Origin: CAVZZV01 sp963779845
Lineage (GTDB): Bacteria; Bacteroidota; Bacteroidia; Bacteroidales; GCA-2748055
DNA length: 64,000 bases
Assembly: GCA_963779845.1 (NCBI GenBank)
Contig: CAVZZV010000005.1
Span: 1,533,106 to 1,597,105, forward strand
Direction of reading: 5' to 3'
A program made the position numbers and the translations under genes. How positions within the stretch are numbered: position 1 is the stretch's first letter; each line of letters opens with the position of its first letter. Shown here piece after piece: positions 47,349-55,366 of the stretch. The notes beneath the pieces are model-generated. The model was not told the DNA's origin. It ran no database searches and saw only the letters and a program-made list of their open reading frames with translations.

Positions 47349-47952
47349 AATTTCAACATTTAAATGTTTTCAAATTAATTCTAAACGACCGATCCTGGAA
47401 CTTTCCACCAGCTCGCTTTCGGTAGAATGAAAGACCTCGTTATTGCAAAGGTCGGAAGATTTAACCGCAAAGGTCGCAAGAAGTCGAAAGATTTTACCGC
47501 AAAGGTCGGAAGATTTAACCGCAAAGGCCGCCAAGGTTTTCGAAGGTCGAAAGATTTTACCGCAAAGGTCGGAAGATTTAACCGCAAAGGTCGCCAAGGT
47601 TTTCGCAAAGTACGCCAAGGTTTTCCTTGCGTCCCTTGCGGTTTCTCTTCTCTTCTCCCCTTGCGTCCCTTAAAGATTCTACCGCAAAGGTCGCCAAGGT
47701 TTCCGCAAAGTACGCCATGGTTATTCCTTGCGCCCCTTGCGCCCCTTGCGGTTAACTCTTCTCTTCTCTTCCCTTGCGTCCCTTGCGCCCCTTACGGTTT
47801 CTCTTCTCCCCTTGCGTCCCTTGCGCCCTTTGCGGTTACTCTTCTCCCCTTGCGGTTACTCTTCTCTTCTCCCCTTGCGTTTAACTCTTCTCTTCTCCCT
47901 TTGCGGTTAACTCTTCTCCTCTTCTCCCCTTGCGTTTAACTCTTCTCTTCTT
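47349..47952. repeat. Short-repeat tract with purine-rich and complementary pyrimidine-rich arms
   Basis: From about 47437 to 47947 the sequence is built of short degenerate repeats. The left part repeats AAGATTTWACCGCAAAGGTCG and CGCCAAGGTTTTCGCAAAGT units; the right part repeats CCTTGCGTCCCTTGCGGTT and ACTCTTCTCTTCTCCCC units. CCGCAAAGG on the left is the reverse complement of CCTTTGCGG on the right, so a long imperfect hairpin can form. The tract is nearly free of stop codons in several frames on both strands, which creates spurious ORFs (for example 47427-47939). I remember similar CGCAAAGG/CCTTGCG tracts between genes in other Bacteroidota. It sits between the carrier-protein gene and the first NRPS gene and could attenuate transcription. 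Confidence 0.85.
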
Positions 47953-48216
47953 CTAATTCTTTTCCCGGTCAATAAAATCAACGATGCGAAGAACCGAGCC
48001 GAAATTATCCCTGTTCATTTTTTGTTCGGTGACTTTAATTCCATAGTTTTTCTCTATGTAAGAGGCAATTTCAATTAGCCCCATCGAATCGATAACTCCG
48101 GTATCTACAAGGGAATTGTCGAGTTCGATGTCTTCGGGATCCACTAAAAATTGCCGGCACAGGAAGTGGATGAGCAATTCCTGGATTTTTTCTTTGGTGA
48201 GGGTTTCTGTATTCAT
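47953..48216 (-). CDS. Free-standing acyl carrier protein
   Basis: An 87-residue carrier protein. The phosphopantetheine attachment site is the serine in VDTGVIDSMGLIEI near residue 43, inside the usual four-helix pattern (KIQELLIHFLCRQF at the start, VLRIVDFIDREK at the end). It lies downstream of the asparagine synthase gene and upstream of the first NRPS gene on the same strand. AsnB-like plus carrier-protein pairs also occur in exosortase-linked polysaccharide loci. It may present the starter unit to the first condensation domain; no acyl-ACP ligase to load it is visible in the window. Confidence 0.9.
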   Translation of the reverse strand: MNTETLTKEKIQELLIHFLCRQFLVDPEDIELDNSLVDTGVIDSMGLIEIASYIEKNYGIKVTEQKMNRDNFGSVLRIVDFIDREKN

Positions 48217-48314
48217 AATTTATAATTAAGCTGCACTTCCTTGCTCAGTTGCAGTTATGCAAAGGCAGGCAGGGGGTTGAACGTTATTTTCGTATACCCG
48301 GGACAATGCCATGG

Positions 48315-48332
48315 GGGCTGGACTTTCAGCCC
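48315..48332 (-). other. Small stem-loop between asparagine synthase and carrier genes
   Basis: GGGCTG (48315-48320) and CAGCCC (48327-48332) form a 6-bp stem with a 6-base loop in the 169-base gap. No T-run follows on the minus strand, so it is at most a weak pause or processing site. Confidence 0.3.
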
Positions 48333-48385
48333 GGGAGAATATTTTCTTACTATAAAAAGTGTGATCGGAACCATATATTTTCTAT

Positions 48386-50365
48386 TTATTCGTAATCCAC
48401 TATTCGCACGGTCAACAGATCCTCTGAAAGTTCTGTCTCCCGGGGGTGTTTCATCCACCAGGCAGCAATTTGAGCCGAGAGTATAAAGGTAATGATCATA
48501 TTGTCGCGGTAACCAATATTTTCCGGCACCCCCTCCCTGAATTTTCCTACGAACCGGTCTACCCATTTATCATTAAAAATGCCATAATCTTTTATCAGGT
48601 CCCTGCTAAGAAAAAAGGCCGTATTTTCCCCGGGTTTCCCGTTTCTGAAAAATGATTTAAGGTCGGGAGACATATAGGGTCGTTTTGGCCTGTTGATGAT
48701 CGAGTCGGGAATATTGTTCTGGTAACTGGTCTTCAGCAGGTATTTTTGATTGAAGCCGTTCAGCTTATAATTTTCATTCATAGAAAAAAGCAGATCGATG
48801 ACCCGGTGATCGAGAAAAGGATATCGGCCTTCCACACTATGGGCCAACGACATACGGTCTCCCTGTGACGAAAGAAGGTAACCTGATAGCAGGGTTTTCA
48901 TTTCCAGGTACTGGTTTTTTTGTAAAAGGCTGAAAGTGTCGTAGTTATCCGGTAACCAGCTTTTAAGCTCAGAAATAAGGCTTGTTTTATCAAAATTGAC
49001 CTTGTTTTCCCGGTTAAAATAGTTTTGCAGGATTTTATTGTTATGGATGCGTATATTCAGCGAAGCCAGCTCATTCTGGTAATCGCCGAGAAAATCCTCG
49101 TAAAACATTTTCATCATGCCAAATTGCCTTTCATCCTTATAATGGTTAAGATGAGGATAAAGTTTTTTGATGAGCAGGGGACGGATGGCAGAAGAGGGAT
49201 CTTTCGCCCAGAACTCAAGGAGTTTCAGCTCCTTAAAAGAATCATATCCCCAGAGAATTTCGTCGGCTCCTTCTCCGGTAAGCACCACCTTTATATCATT
49301 TTCCCGCACAACTTGTGAAAGCAGAAAAAGCGGTACCGGGGCGGTCCGGAAAACTGGCCTTTCGAAATGATAAACAGCCTCGGGAAATGCCTTGTCGACC
49401 ATGTCGTAAGTGATATGGACCGCATGGTGTTCGGAATTAATGTACTGCACCATCTCTTTTTGGTAGGGCGATTCATCAAACTCTTCATCTTCGAAGCTAA
49501 TGGAGAAGGTTTTAAATTTATTGGTTGTATGATTGTTGATCAGGTGAAGGATTACCGAGCTGTCGATGCCGCCGCTAAGATATGCCCCAACCGGGACATC
49601 GGAGCGTAACCGGAGTTTAACGGCATCATCCATGAGGGATTTGAAGGCTTCCTCCGCTTCCCCAAACGATTTGAAGGATGAAGGTGAGGCCGACCTGCCA
49701 ATATCGTAGAATATTTTCTGCCGTATCAGTTTCCCCTCCCTGTAAACCTCCATGGTCCCACCCGGCAGGGAACGGATATTTTCATATACTGTATGATCCC
49801 CAAAAGTGTTCCACATCAGGCCATGCTCGTACAGCCGGGCGGGATTGAAGGATCTTTCGTAGCCGGGAATCTGATCAAAGGCCTTCATCTCTGAAGCAAA
49901 GTAGAGATTGCTCCCATGATTCAGCAGATAAAGGGGACGGATTCCGAAACGGTCGCGGGCAATGACCAGCTCCTTCGTTTTCCGGTTCCAGATGAGGACC
50001 GCGAACTGGCCGTTCAGTTTTTCAAAGCATGAATCCCCGTAGTATTCCCAGGCCTTCAGCAACACCTCGGTATCGCATGTGGTATGAAAACGGATGCCCT
50101 GGGATTCCAGTTCTGCCTTTAGCTCAATATAATTGAAGATTTCTCCGTTGTAGATAATAATGGAATTTTCCGTAGCCATGGGCTGATCGCCCGTGCTCAG
50201 GTCAACAATAGACAATCGGGTCTGTCCCAAGGCTATTTCGGGCGATATATAATAGCCCCAGCCATCGGGTCCACGATGCTGGAGGCTCGATACCATTTTT
50301 CGCAAAACCCCTTCCCGTTGAAGCTTATCATTGTCAGTTCCGTAAATGCCGGTAATTCCACACAT
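48386..50365 (-). CDS. asnB: Glutamine-hydrolysing asparagine synthase family protein
   Basis: A 659-residue AsnB-type amidotransferase. Cys2 is the glutaminase nucleophile (MCGITGIYG), with LQHRGPDGWG, RLSIVDLSTGDQPM and YNGEIFNYIEL in the N-terminal domain. The synthase domain has the ATP-binding SGGIDSSVILHLI near residue 250-270 and LTGEGADEILWGYD. In biosynthetic loci such enzymes amidate, or form amide bonds on, polysaccharide or peptide intermediates rather than simply make asparagine. Its position at the head of the NRPS-PKS operon suggests it modifies the starter or the product. A second, truncated copy type lies at 55367. Confidence 0.92.
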   Translation of the reverse strand: MCGITGIYGTDNDKLQREGVLRKMVSSLQHRGPDGWGYYISPEIALGQTRLSIVDLSTGDQPMATENSIIIYNGEIFNYIELKAELESQGIRFHTTCDTEVLLKAWEYYGDSCFEKLNGQFAVLIWNRKTKELVIARDRFGIRPLYLLNHGSNLYFASEMKAFDQIPGYERSFNPARLYEHGLMWNTFGDHTVYENIRSLPGGTMEVYREGKLIRQKIFYDIGRSASPSSFKSFGEAEEAFKSLMDDAVKLRLRSDVPVGAYLSGGIDSSVILHLINNHTTNKFKTFSISFEDEEFDESPYQKEMVQYINSEHHAVHITYDMVDKAFPEAVYHFERPVFRTAPVPLFLLSQVVRENDIKVVLTGEGADEILWGYDSFKELKLLEFWAKDPSSAIRPLLIKKLYPHLNHYKDERQFGMMKMFYEDFLGDYQNELASLNIRIHNNKILQNYFNRENKVNFDKTSLISELKSWLPDNYDTFSLLQKNQYLEMKTLLSGYLLSSQGDRMSLAHSVEGRYPFLDHRVIDLLFSMNENYKLNGFNQKYLLKTSYQNNIPDSIINRPKRPYMSPDLKSFFRNGKPGENTAFFLSRDLIKDYGIFNDKWVDRFVGKFREGVPENIGYRDNMIITFILSAQIAAWWMKHPRETELSEDLLTVRIVDYE

Positions 50366-50503
50366 ATTTAAAAGTTAATCAACTATTTATGAACATTAAA
50401 AGTACAAAATTTTCTCTGTTTATTTTAAAACGTTTTCTTATATATTTCCCGTCTGGAATGGATGAGTGTTTTATAGGCGATAAAATTCCTAACCCCCCCA
50501 TTA

Positions 50504-51283
50504 TCAATCCTTTCTTTTGGAAAACATCCAATCCATCATCTCTTTATTATTTAGAATAAATCTAAATAAATCATGCCCTTTCTCCTCAAGTACCGTGAAG
50601 CGGACTTCTGACAGGCTTACTTTTCCCAGAGCCAGATACATTTCATTGATTTGGGATGCGCTAAAATAGGGATCCTTTTCCCCCACCACCAGCCACAGGG
50701 CAACCTTCCGGAACACTTCTGCTGAGCCGGGATCACATCCAACACTGGCCGGGATAGCGGCAGCAAACAGTTCCGGGTTATCATACAGGATCTTCCATGT
50801 TCCCAGGCCCCCCATGGAATGGCCGGCAACATATATCCGTTTGGGATCAATATTATTTTCTTTTACGGTTTTATGGACAAGGTTTTCGATGGCTTCGAGT
50901 ATATCCGTATCCTTAAATTCCGCGAGGTTATAATTATCAAAATTTCGTTTGGGATGGACCACCCAGTACCTGTCGGGAGGACACTGCGGGATCAATACCC
51001 AGGCATTATAGTTTTTGGTAATCTTTGAAATGACCCTGCCGGAAATTTTTTTTACAGGTTTCTCATTATCAAACCCTCTCTCACCCAATCCATGCAATAT
51101 CAATAACAGGGGAGCTTTTTCAGAAATATTTCCGGGTTTGAAAAGGCGGTATTGAAAATCTACGCCATCCGGAAGTCCGATCGATCCGGAATGCTGATCG
51201 GGTTTATTTTTATGCAACAGGTAGAAGAACATGGCAAGGATGGCTATGGTTAAGGAAATATATATGACAGTCAGGTTTTTCAT
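50504..51283 (-). CDS. Secreted or membrane-anchored alpha/beta hydrolase, PHB-depolymerase/esterase-like
   Basis: A 259-residue protein with an N-terminal hydrophobic segment (VIYISLTIAILAMFFYLL) that is either a signal anchor or signal peptide, followed by an esterase domain. LLILHGLGERGFDN carries the oxyanion region, YVAGHSMGGLGTWKI the nucleophile serine, VVGEKDPYF the acid and LEEKGHDLFRF the histidine, so the triad is complete. This group includes polysaccharide-linked and feruloyl-type esterases. It may remove or transfer an acyl group on the exported glycan. It is between the asnB and a glycosyltransferase gene, all on the minus strand. Confidence 0.8.
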   Translation of the reverse strand: MKNLTVIYISLTIAILAMFFYLLHKNKPDQHSGSIGLPDGVDFQYRLFKPGNISEKAPLLLILHGLGERGFDNEKPVKKISGRVISKITKNYNAWVLIPQCPPDRYWVVHPKRNFDNYNLAEFKDTDILEAIENLVHKTVKENNIDPKRIYVAGHSMGGLGTWKILYDNPELFAAAIPASVGCDPGSAEVFRKVALWLVVGEKDPYFSASQINEMYLALGKVSLSEVRFTVLEEKGHDLFRFILNNKEMMDWMFSKRKD

Positions 51284-51340
51284 AATTTATGGTGTTCTCT
51301 ATCGGGTATGGCCTTTATCCGGCAGGCATTAATGTTTCAA

Positions 51341-52354
51341 TCAGCGCATAAATTTTCCCCCGGTTTTTTGCCAGGTATGTTCTTTCATAAAGATTTTGGT
51401 TTTTTCATGGTTCAGAGTGTGGCTGCCCGACTCTTTTCTGACCAACCCGGGTATTTCCCTAAAATCCTGGTAGCTCAGGATAATCCCTTCGGTGGCCAGA
51501 TCGGCAAAAGCCCCGGTATGGGGGCCGATAATCTTTGTGCCCATACCCAGGGTATCCATTAATGCCCCTGAACTTAAAACAGAACGATTGTTATAGGTAA
51601 ACAGAACAAAGCGGGCACGATCGGCCAGGTCCTGAAGTTCATCCATTGAGGGGTAACGGTCTTCTACGGTGGTTTTGTCCCCGGCGAGGGATTTCACTTC
51701 CCGGAGATAGGATTCGCTGTTAAATTTACCAACAATGAACAGGGAATAATCGTGGGTCAATTTTTCACGCTGTAAAAATTTAAGGAACAGGTCGACCCCT
51801 TTATAGGGCATCATGGATCCCCAAATGAGAAAATCAAAATATTTCGGTTTATCTCCATGGGTCCTGATCTTATCCGGGCTCACCGGATGTGGGAGGTAAA
51901 AAATCTTTTCCCCGGCCTGCGGGTTTAGCTGTGTCCCATACTGAATCCCCTCCGAAGAATGAGTTATTATTAGATCCGCATTACGCAACATGGCTTTAAA
52001 CACCGTTCTCTTTTTCCCCGCATTTTTCCTGGTATGAGAGATTTTATTATGCATTATCCATACTATTTTCTTACCCGAGATATGATATAAAAACAGGAGA
52101 ATGCCCAATAAAAAAACCTGGACAGATCCCGCTTTACGGTCGGGAAGGTTTTCAATCCAGTTGAACAAAGCAATATCCGTTTTCCTGAAATACCGGAACA
52201 TCGGGAGAATCCCCAAACCGGAGGGTTTCTCCAGGTTTATGATCCGGAAGTATTTCCCCAGTTCTTTGGCAAGATTGCGGAGATAGGGATTTCCCGAATC
52301 GAATCCGCCACGTGAGGAGACAGGATAAAGGTATAGGTTCTTTTGTTCTTTCAT
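51341..52354 (-). CDS. Family 4-like glycosyltransferase
   Basis: About 337 residues with a GT-B layout: LYLYPVSSRGGFDSGNPYLR at the N-terminus, KKIVWIMHNKISHTRKNAGKKR and ADLIITHSSEG in the first domain, FLIWGSMMPYKGVDLFLKFL and ALMDTLGMGTKIIGPHTGAF in the second. The usual EX7E glutamates are not obvious, so the enzyme is a distant member. ATG 52354 begins a normal first strand; the TTG at 52375 would add seven residues. It is downstream of the frameshifted DUF218-type gene on the same strand. Confidence 0.75.
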   Translation of the reverse strand: MKEQKNLYLYPVSSRGGFDSGNPYLRNLAKELGKYFRIINLEKPSGLGILPMFRYFRKTDIALFNWIENLPDRKAGSVQVFLLGILLFLYHISGKKIVWIMHNKISHTRKNAGKKRTVFKAMLRNADLIITHSSEGIQYGTQLNPQAGEKIFYLPHPVSPDKIRTHGDKPKYFDFLIWGSMMPYKGVDLFLKFLQREKLTHDYSLFIVGKFNSESYLREVKSLAGDKTTVEDRYPSMDELQDLADRARFVLFTYNNRSVLSSGALMDTLGMGTKIIGPHTGAFADLATEGIILSYQDFREIPGLVRKESGSHTLNHEKTKIFMKEHTWQKTGGKFMR

Positions 52355-52386
52355 GTATACTTCCTTGTAAAACAATCCGTGTTTAA

Positions 52387-53404
52387 TTAAACAGTTTTTT
52401 CTATTGTATAGAAGGGCAACAGGAAACCTTTATACCACAGGTATGCAGTTAACTCCCTTAAAATTGGAAACACCATCAGCGACCTTTTGTAGGGTCTGTA
52501 TTTTTGGTTTATCGAAATAACCCCTATCCGACAATGTTCGCCGAGCAGGCGGTTGTAGGTAGCCCAGCTGCGCCGCGAATGAATTCCCAGGCTCAATACA
52601 TTAATGCCTTTTACCTCTATTTCCCTTTCCGTCAACCAATCATGTACGGCCATGGCAGAGCTGAAAGTTCTGTTATAGGTGACTTTTTCGGCTGGAACGG
52701 AAAATATATTTTCGGGGTCATATTCCGAATTGGATCAGCCGTTCCTTTCCCTCATCTGCAAATGATAATGGCACTTTCCTTTGATAACTGGAACCGTTTC
52801 GCCCAAGCCGGGTGAAGGTGACATTTTGAGAATGAGGATCATAGAACAAACTGTCTATCGTCAGGGAATGAATATAGAGGTTGGGGTCACCTTCAGGAAG
52901 TATGGCATCATTATCAAATTGCAGGCAAACAGAATCAATGCTGTTAAGTGAACCCTCCCAGGTAAGAGAATAGATATCTGGCTGTTTTCCGGTGTAAAAA
53001 TCTGCTATAAGGGAGTCATTCACCAGGACATTAAAATGGGCAGCATGTTTACCTCCGAGGGATCCTGAAGATTTAATATCAATGGTATGTTGGCGGATTT
53101 CGGGACTATCGGTAAATATTTCCGGGTGAAAGTTCAGACTTGAATTACTGAAGAGGATGAAATAATCCGGGAAGGTAAGTCCGGAAGTAATGATATAGTC
53201 ATAATTTCCTTTATAGAATTCATCTGCTGCTTTTTCCATTGCATACATGGGCAGCCATCCTTCAACCAGAAGGGTGTTTGCCTCGGCTTGCTGCGATTTG
53301 CTTAAAAAGGTAACCACAGTGGAGGAAGAAAAGTAAATGGTTAGTATCCCTGTAAAAATAATAATAAGAAATAGTAACAACCTGGATACTCTCTTTTTAT
53401 TCAT
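52387..53404 (-). pseudogene. DUF218/YdcF-SanA-like membrane protein, split by a frameshift
   Basis: Two frames on the minus strand form one protein. The first (53404 to 52718, 228 residues) has an N-terminal anchor (RLLLFLIIIFTGILTIYF), LVEGWLPMYAMEKAADEFY (a YdcF-type core) and an inserted beta-rich segment of about 120 residues. It then shifts by +1 (or -2) near 52720-52732. In the second frame the protein continues without a stop as NSEYDPENIFSVPAEKVTYN..SSAMAVHDWL and ends with the core's second half (KGINVLSLGIHSRRSWATY). Reading on in frame one gives a stop at once. It could be a real inactivation, a sequencing error, or programmed. The intact protein would be about 340 residues. YdcF/SanA-type proteins act at the envelope, but their reaction is not settled. 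Confidence 0.75.
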
Positions 53405-53581
53405 GCTTCTGTTTCTTTAACTCCTGATCAGTATAAGTTAAAAATTGATAATTTGTTTCCAAAATTTTGATGTTTATATCAAACATTCCCTGACAATCGT
53501 CAAAAATATACCTTTTAATATAGAAGTTATTATCATTAGCGATAACTTCACCTACTAAATATTAAATATTAAACCCTCCTG

Positions 53582-54445
53582 ATGATAAAATATGTGATCA
53601 TTTCTCCCGTCCGGAATGAAGAAGAGTACGTGGGAAAAACAATTGATTCCGTAATTAAGCAGACTATTCTTCCAGTTGAATGGATTATGGTAAATGACGG
53701 TTCCTCAGATAAAACAGCGGAGATTATAACCAGATATATGCTTCAGTATCCATGGATTAAATTGATCAACCTAAAAGATAGGGGGTTTTATTACCCCGGT
53801 ACCGGCGTGGTACATGTATTTCAAAAGGGACTCGAGCAGGTATTGACAAATAACTGGGATTTTTTGGTAAAACTGGATTGTGACCTCGAATTCAGAAATG
53901 ACTATTTTGAGCAGATATTTGCGGAGTTCATCATAAATCCCCGCCTCGGTATAGCCAGTGGATGTACTTATAAACCTGTGAAAGGAGATTTAGTGAGGGA
54001 AAGTGCTCAGCCCGATCATCCCTGTGGTGCTTCCAAGGTCTATAGAAAGGATTGTTGGAAGGAGATAGGCGGTTTACTGCCGGTTCCCGGCTGGGACCTG
54101 GCCGATATCCTTAAGGCCCGTATGTTAAAATGGGACACCAGATGCTTTTTTGAATTAAAACTGACCCATTTCAGGCCTGGTGGGTCACGGCGGAAAGGAT
54201 TGGTTAAGCCAAAGTTTCTTCAGGGAAGATTTGAATACCGACATGGCTACAGTTTTTTTTACACCTTTTTAAAGGCATCAAAGAACATTTTTTCAAAACC
54301 GGTGGTTATTGGAAGTATTGGCAAAGTCGCGGGATATATTTGGGCCTTCGCGAGCCGGGATCCTTACCTTTTTGATCCGGAAATGCGAAAATTCCTGAGA
54401 AGCAAGCATCGTGAGTACATATTCAAAAAACTAAAAGCCTCTTGA
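53582..54445 (+). CDS. Family 2 glycosyltransferase, paralogue of the 23.7-kb gene
   Basis: A 287-residue GT2 enzyme, the same length as the 23687-24550 product and matching it through most of its length (YVIISPVRNEEEYVGKTIDS, VNDGSSDKTAEII, NPRLGIASGCTY, KVYRKDCWKEIGG). The metal site reads DCDLEF here rather than DGDLKF. The C-terminus is basic and hydrophobic. It starts a second rightward glycosyltransferase run; its stop overlaps the next gene. Confidence 0.88.
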   Translation: MIKYVIISPVRNEEEYVGKTIDSVIKQTILPVEWIMVNDGSSDKTAEIITRYMLQYPWIKLINLKDRGFYYPGTGVVHVFQKGLEQVLTNNWDFLVKLDCDLEFRNDYFEQIFAEFIINPRLGIASGCTYKPVKGDLVRESAQPDHPCGASKVYRKDCWKEIGGLLPVPGWDLADILKARMLKWDTRCFFELKLTHFRPGGSRRKGLVKPKFLQGRFEYRHGYSFFYTFLKASKNIFSKPVVIGSIGKVAGYIWAFASRDPYLFDPEMRKFLRSKHREYIFKKLKAS

Positions 54446-55215
54446 TACTTTTTTCAATCATCACTGTCTGCCGCAATGATCACAACGGACTTGAACAAAG
54501 TTTTAAGTCCGTAATTTTCCAAACTTGTATAAATTACGAGTGGATCGTGGTCGATGGAAACTCTCACGATGGAACGGTAGAATGGCTTTCAAAATTGAAC
54601 TCGGACATGTTTCGATGGGTATCGGAACCCGATAAGGGAATTTTCCATGCAATGAACAAGGGTATTGATATGGCCAAGGGGCGTTATCTGATTTTTTTGA
54701 ATAGCTTTGATGAATTTGCCCACGAGAATGTTTTGAAAAATATTTCCCTGGCCATTGAACAAAAGAACCCTGAGTTAATCTATGGTGATGCCATTGATGT
54801 ATCCCCTTCTTTTACCGAATATTATAAAATAGCCCATCGGCCAAAGGATTTATGGAAAGGGATGTTCACTTCCCATCAGGCTATAGTATTTAAGAACCGG
54901 AAAGGCCTGTACTACCCTTTGGAATATAAATATGCTTCTGACTATGCCTACATTGCCCTTCACCTAAAGGAAACCCCGGAAGACAGAATTCTTTATCTCA
55001 AGGAGGCTTTTTGTAAATTTAAATTGGGCGGTTGTAATGAAACCCTGCGGTTTCATGCGATAAAGGAAGATTACCTTATCCGGCGGAAAGTAATGAACCT
55101 CGGTCTTTCAAAAAGCATTGCGCTGTATCTCCTTCATTTTATTCATACTATTCTTAAGAAAAGCATGCCTGCCATTAGCCGGAAGGTGCGGTATGCTTAT
55201 GTTCAACGAAATTAA
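54442..55215 (+). CDS. Family 2 glycosyltransferase
   Basis: A 257-residue GT2 enzyme of the WcaA/colanic-acid type: FSIITVCRNDHNGLEQSFKS, WIVVDGNSHDGTVEWL, WVSEPDKGIFHAMNKGIDMA and YLIFLNSFDEF, with the SEPDKGIFHAMNKG stretch as a hallmark. TTG 54442 overlaps the preceding TGA as TTGA; no ATG gives the first strand, so translational coupling with the upstream GT2 gene is likely. Confidence 0.88.
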   Translation: MILFSIITVCRNDHNGLEQSFKSVIFQTCINYEWIVVDGNSHDGTVEWLSKLNSDMFRWVSEPDKGIFHAMNKGIDMAKGRYLIFLNSFDEFAHENVLKNISLAIEQKNPELIYGDAIDVSPSFTEYYKIAHRPKDLWKGMFTSHQAIVFKNRKGLYYPLEYKYASDYAYIALHLKETPEDRILYLKEAFCKFKLGGCNETLRFHAIKEDYLIRRKVMNLGLSKSIALYLLHFIHTILKKSMPAISRKVRYAYVQRN

Positions 55216-55366
55216 AATTCCCGGGAAAATGACCATCCGCTATAACATTTTGCGTCAGATTGCGTTAAATAAAATTTTGCTGATCATCAATGCGATTTCA
55301 ACCCGCACCAGAGTCAGTATCCTTTTATCCGGATTTAATAACTTATTAAGTCCTTAATATCCAATT

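Noticed and set aside
47427..47939. 170-codon plus-strand ORF, and the shorter minus-strand ORFs in the same tract
   Set aside because: They exist only because the short repeats lack stop codons in several frames; composition is pure repeat translation (GRFNRKG, PLRPL) with no domain.
47437..47947. Possible CRISPR array
   Set aside because: Repeat units vary in length and sequence, no unique spacers of constant size separate them, and no cas genes are near.
55118..55357. 79-codon ORF between the second GT2 gene and asparagine synthase gene
   Set aside because: Mostly an out-of-frame reading of the GT2 3' end; the rest is too short to support.
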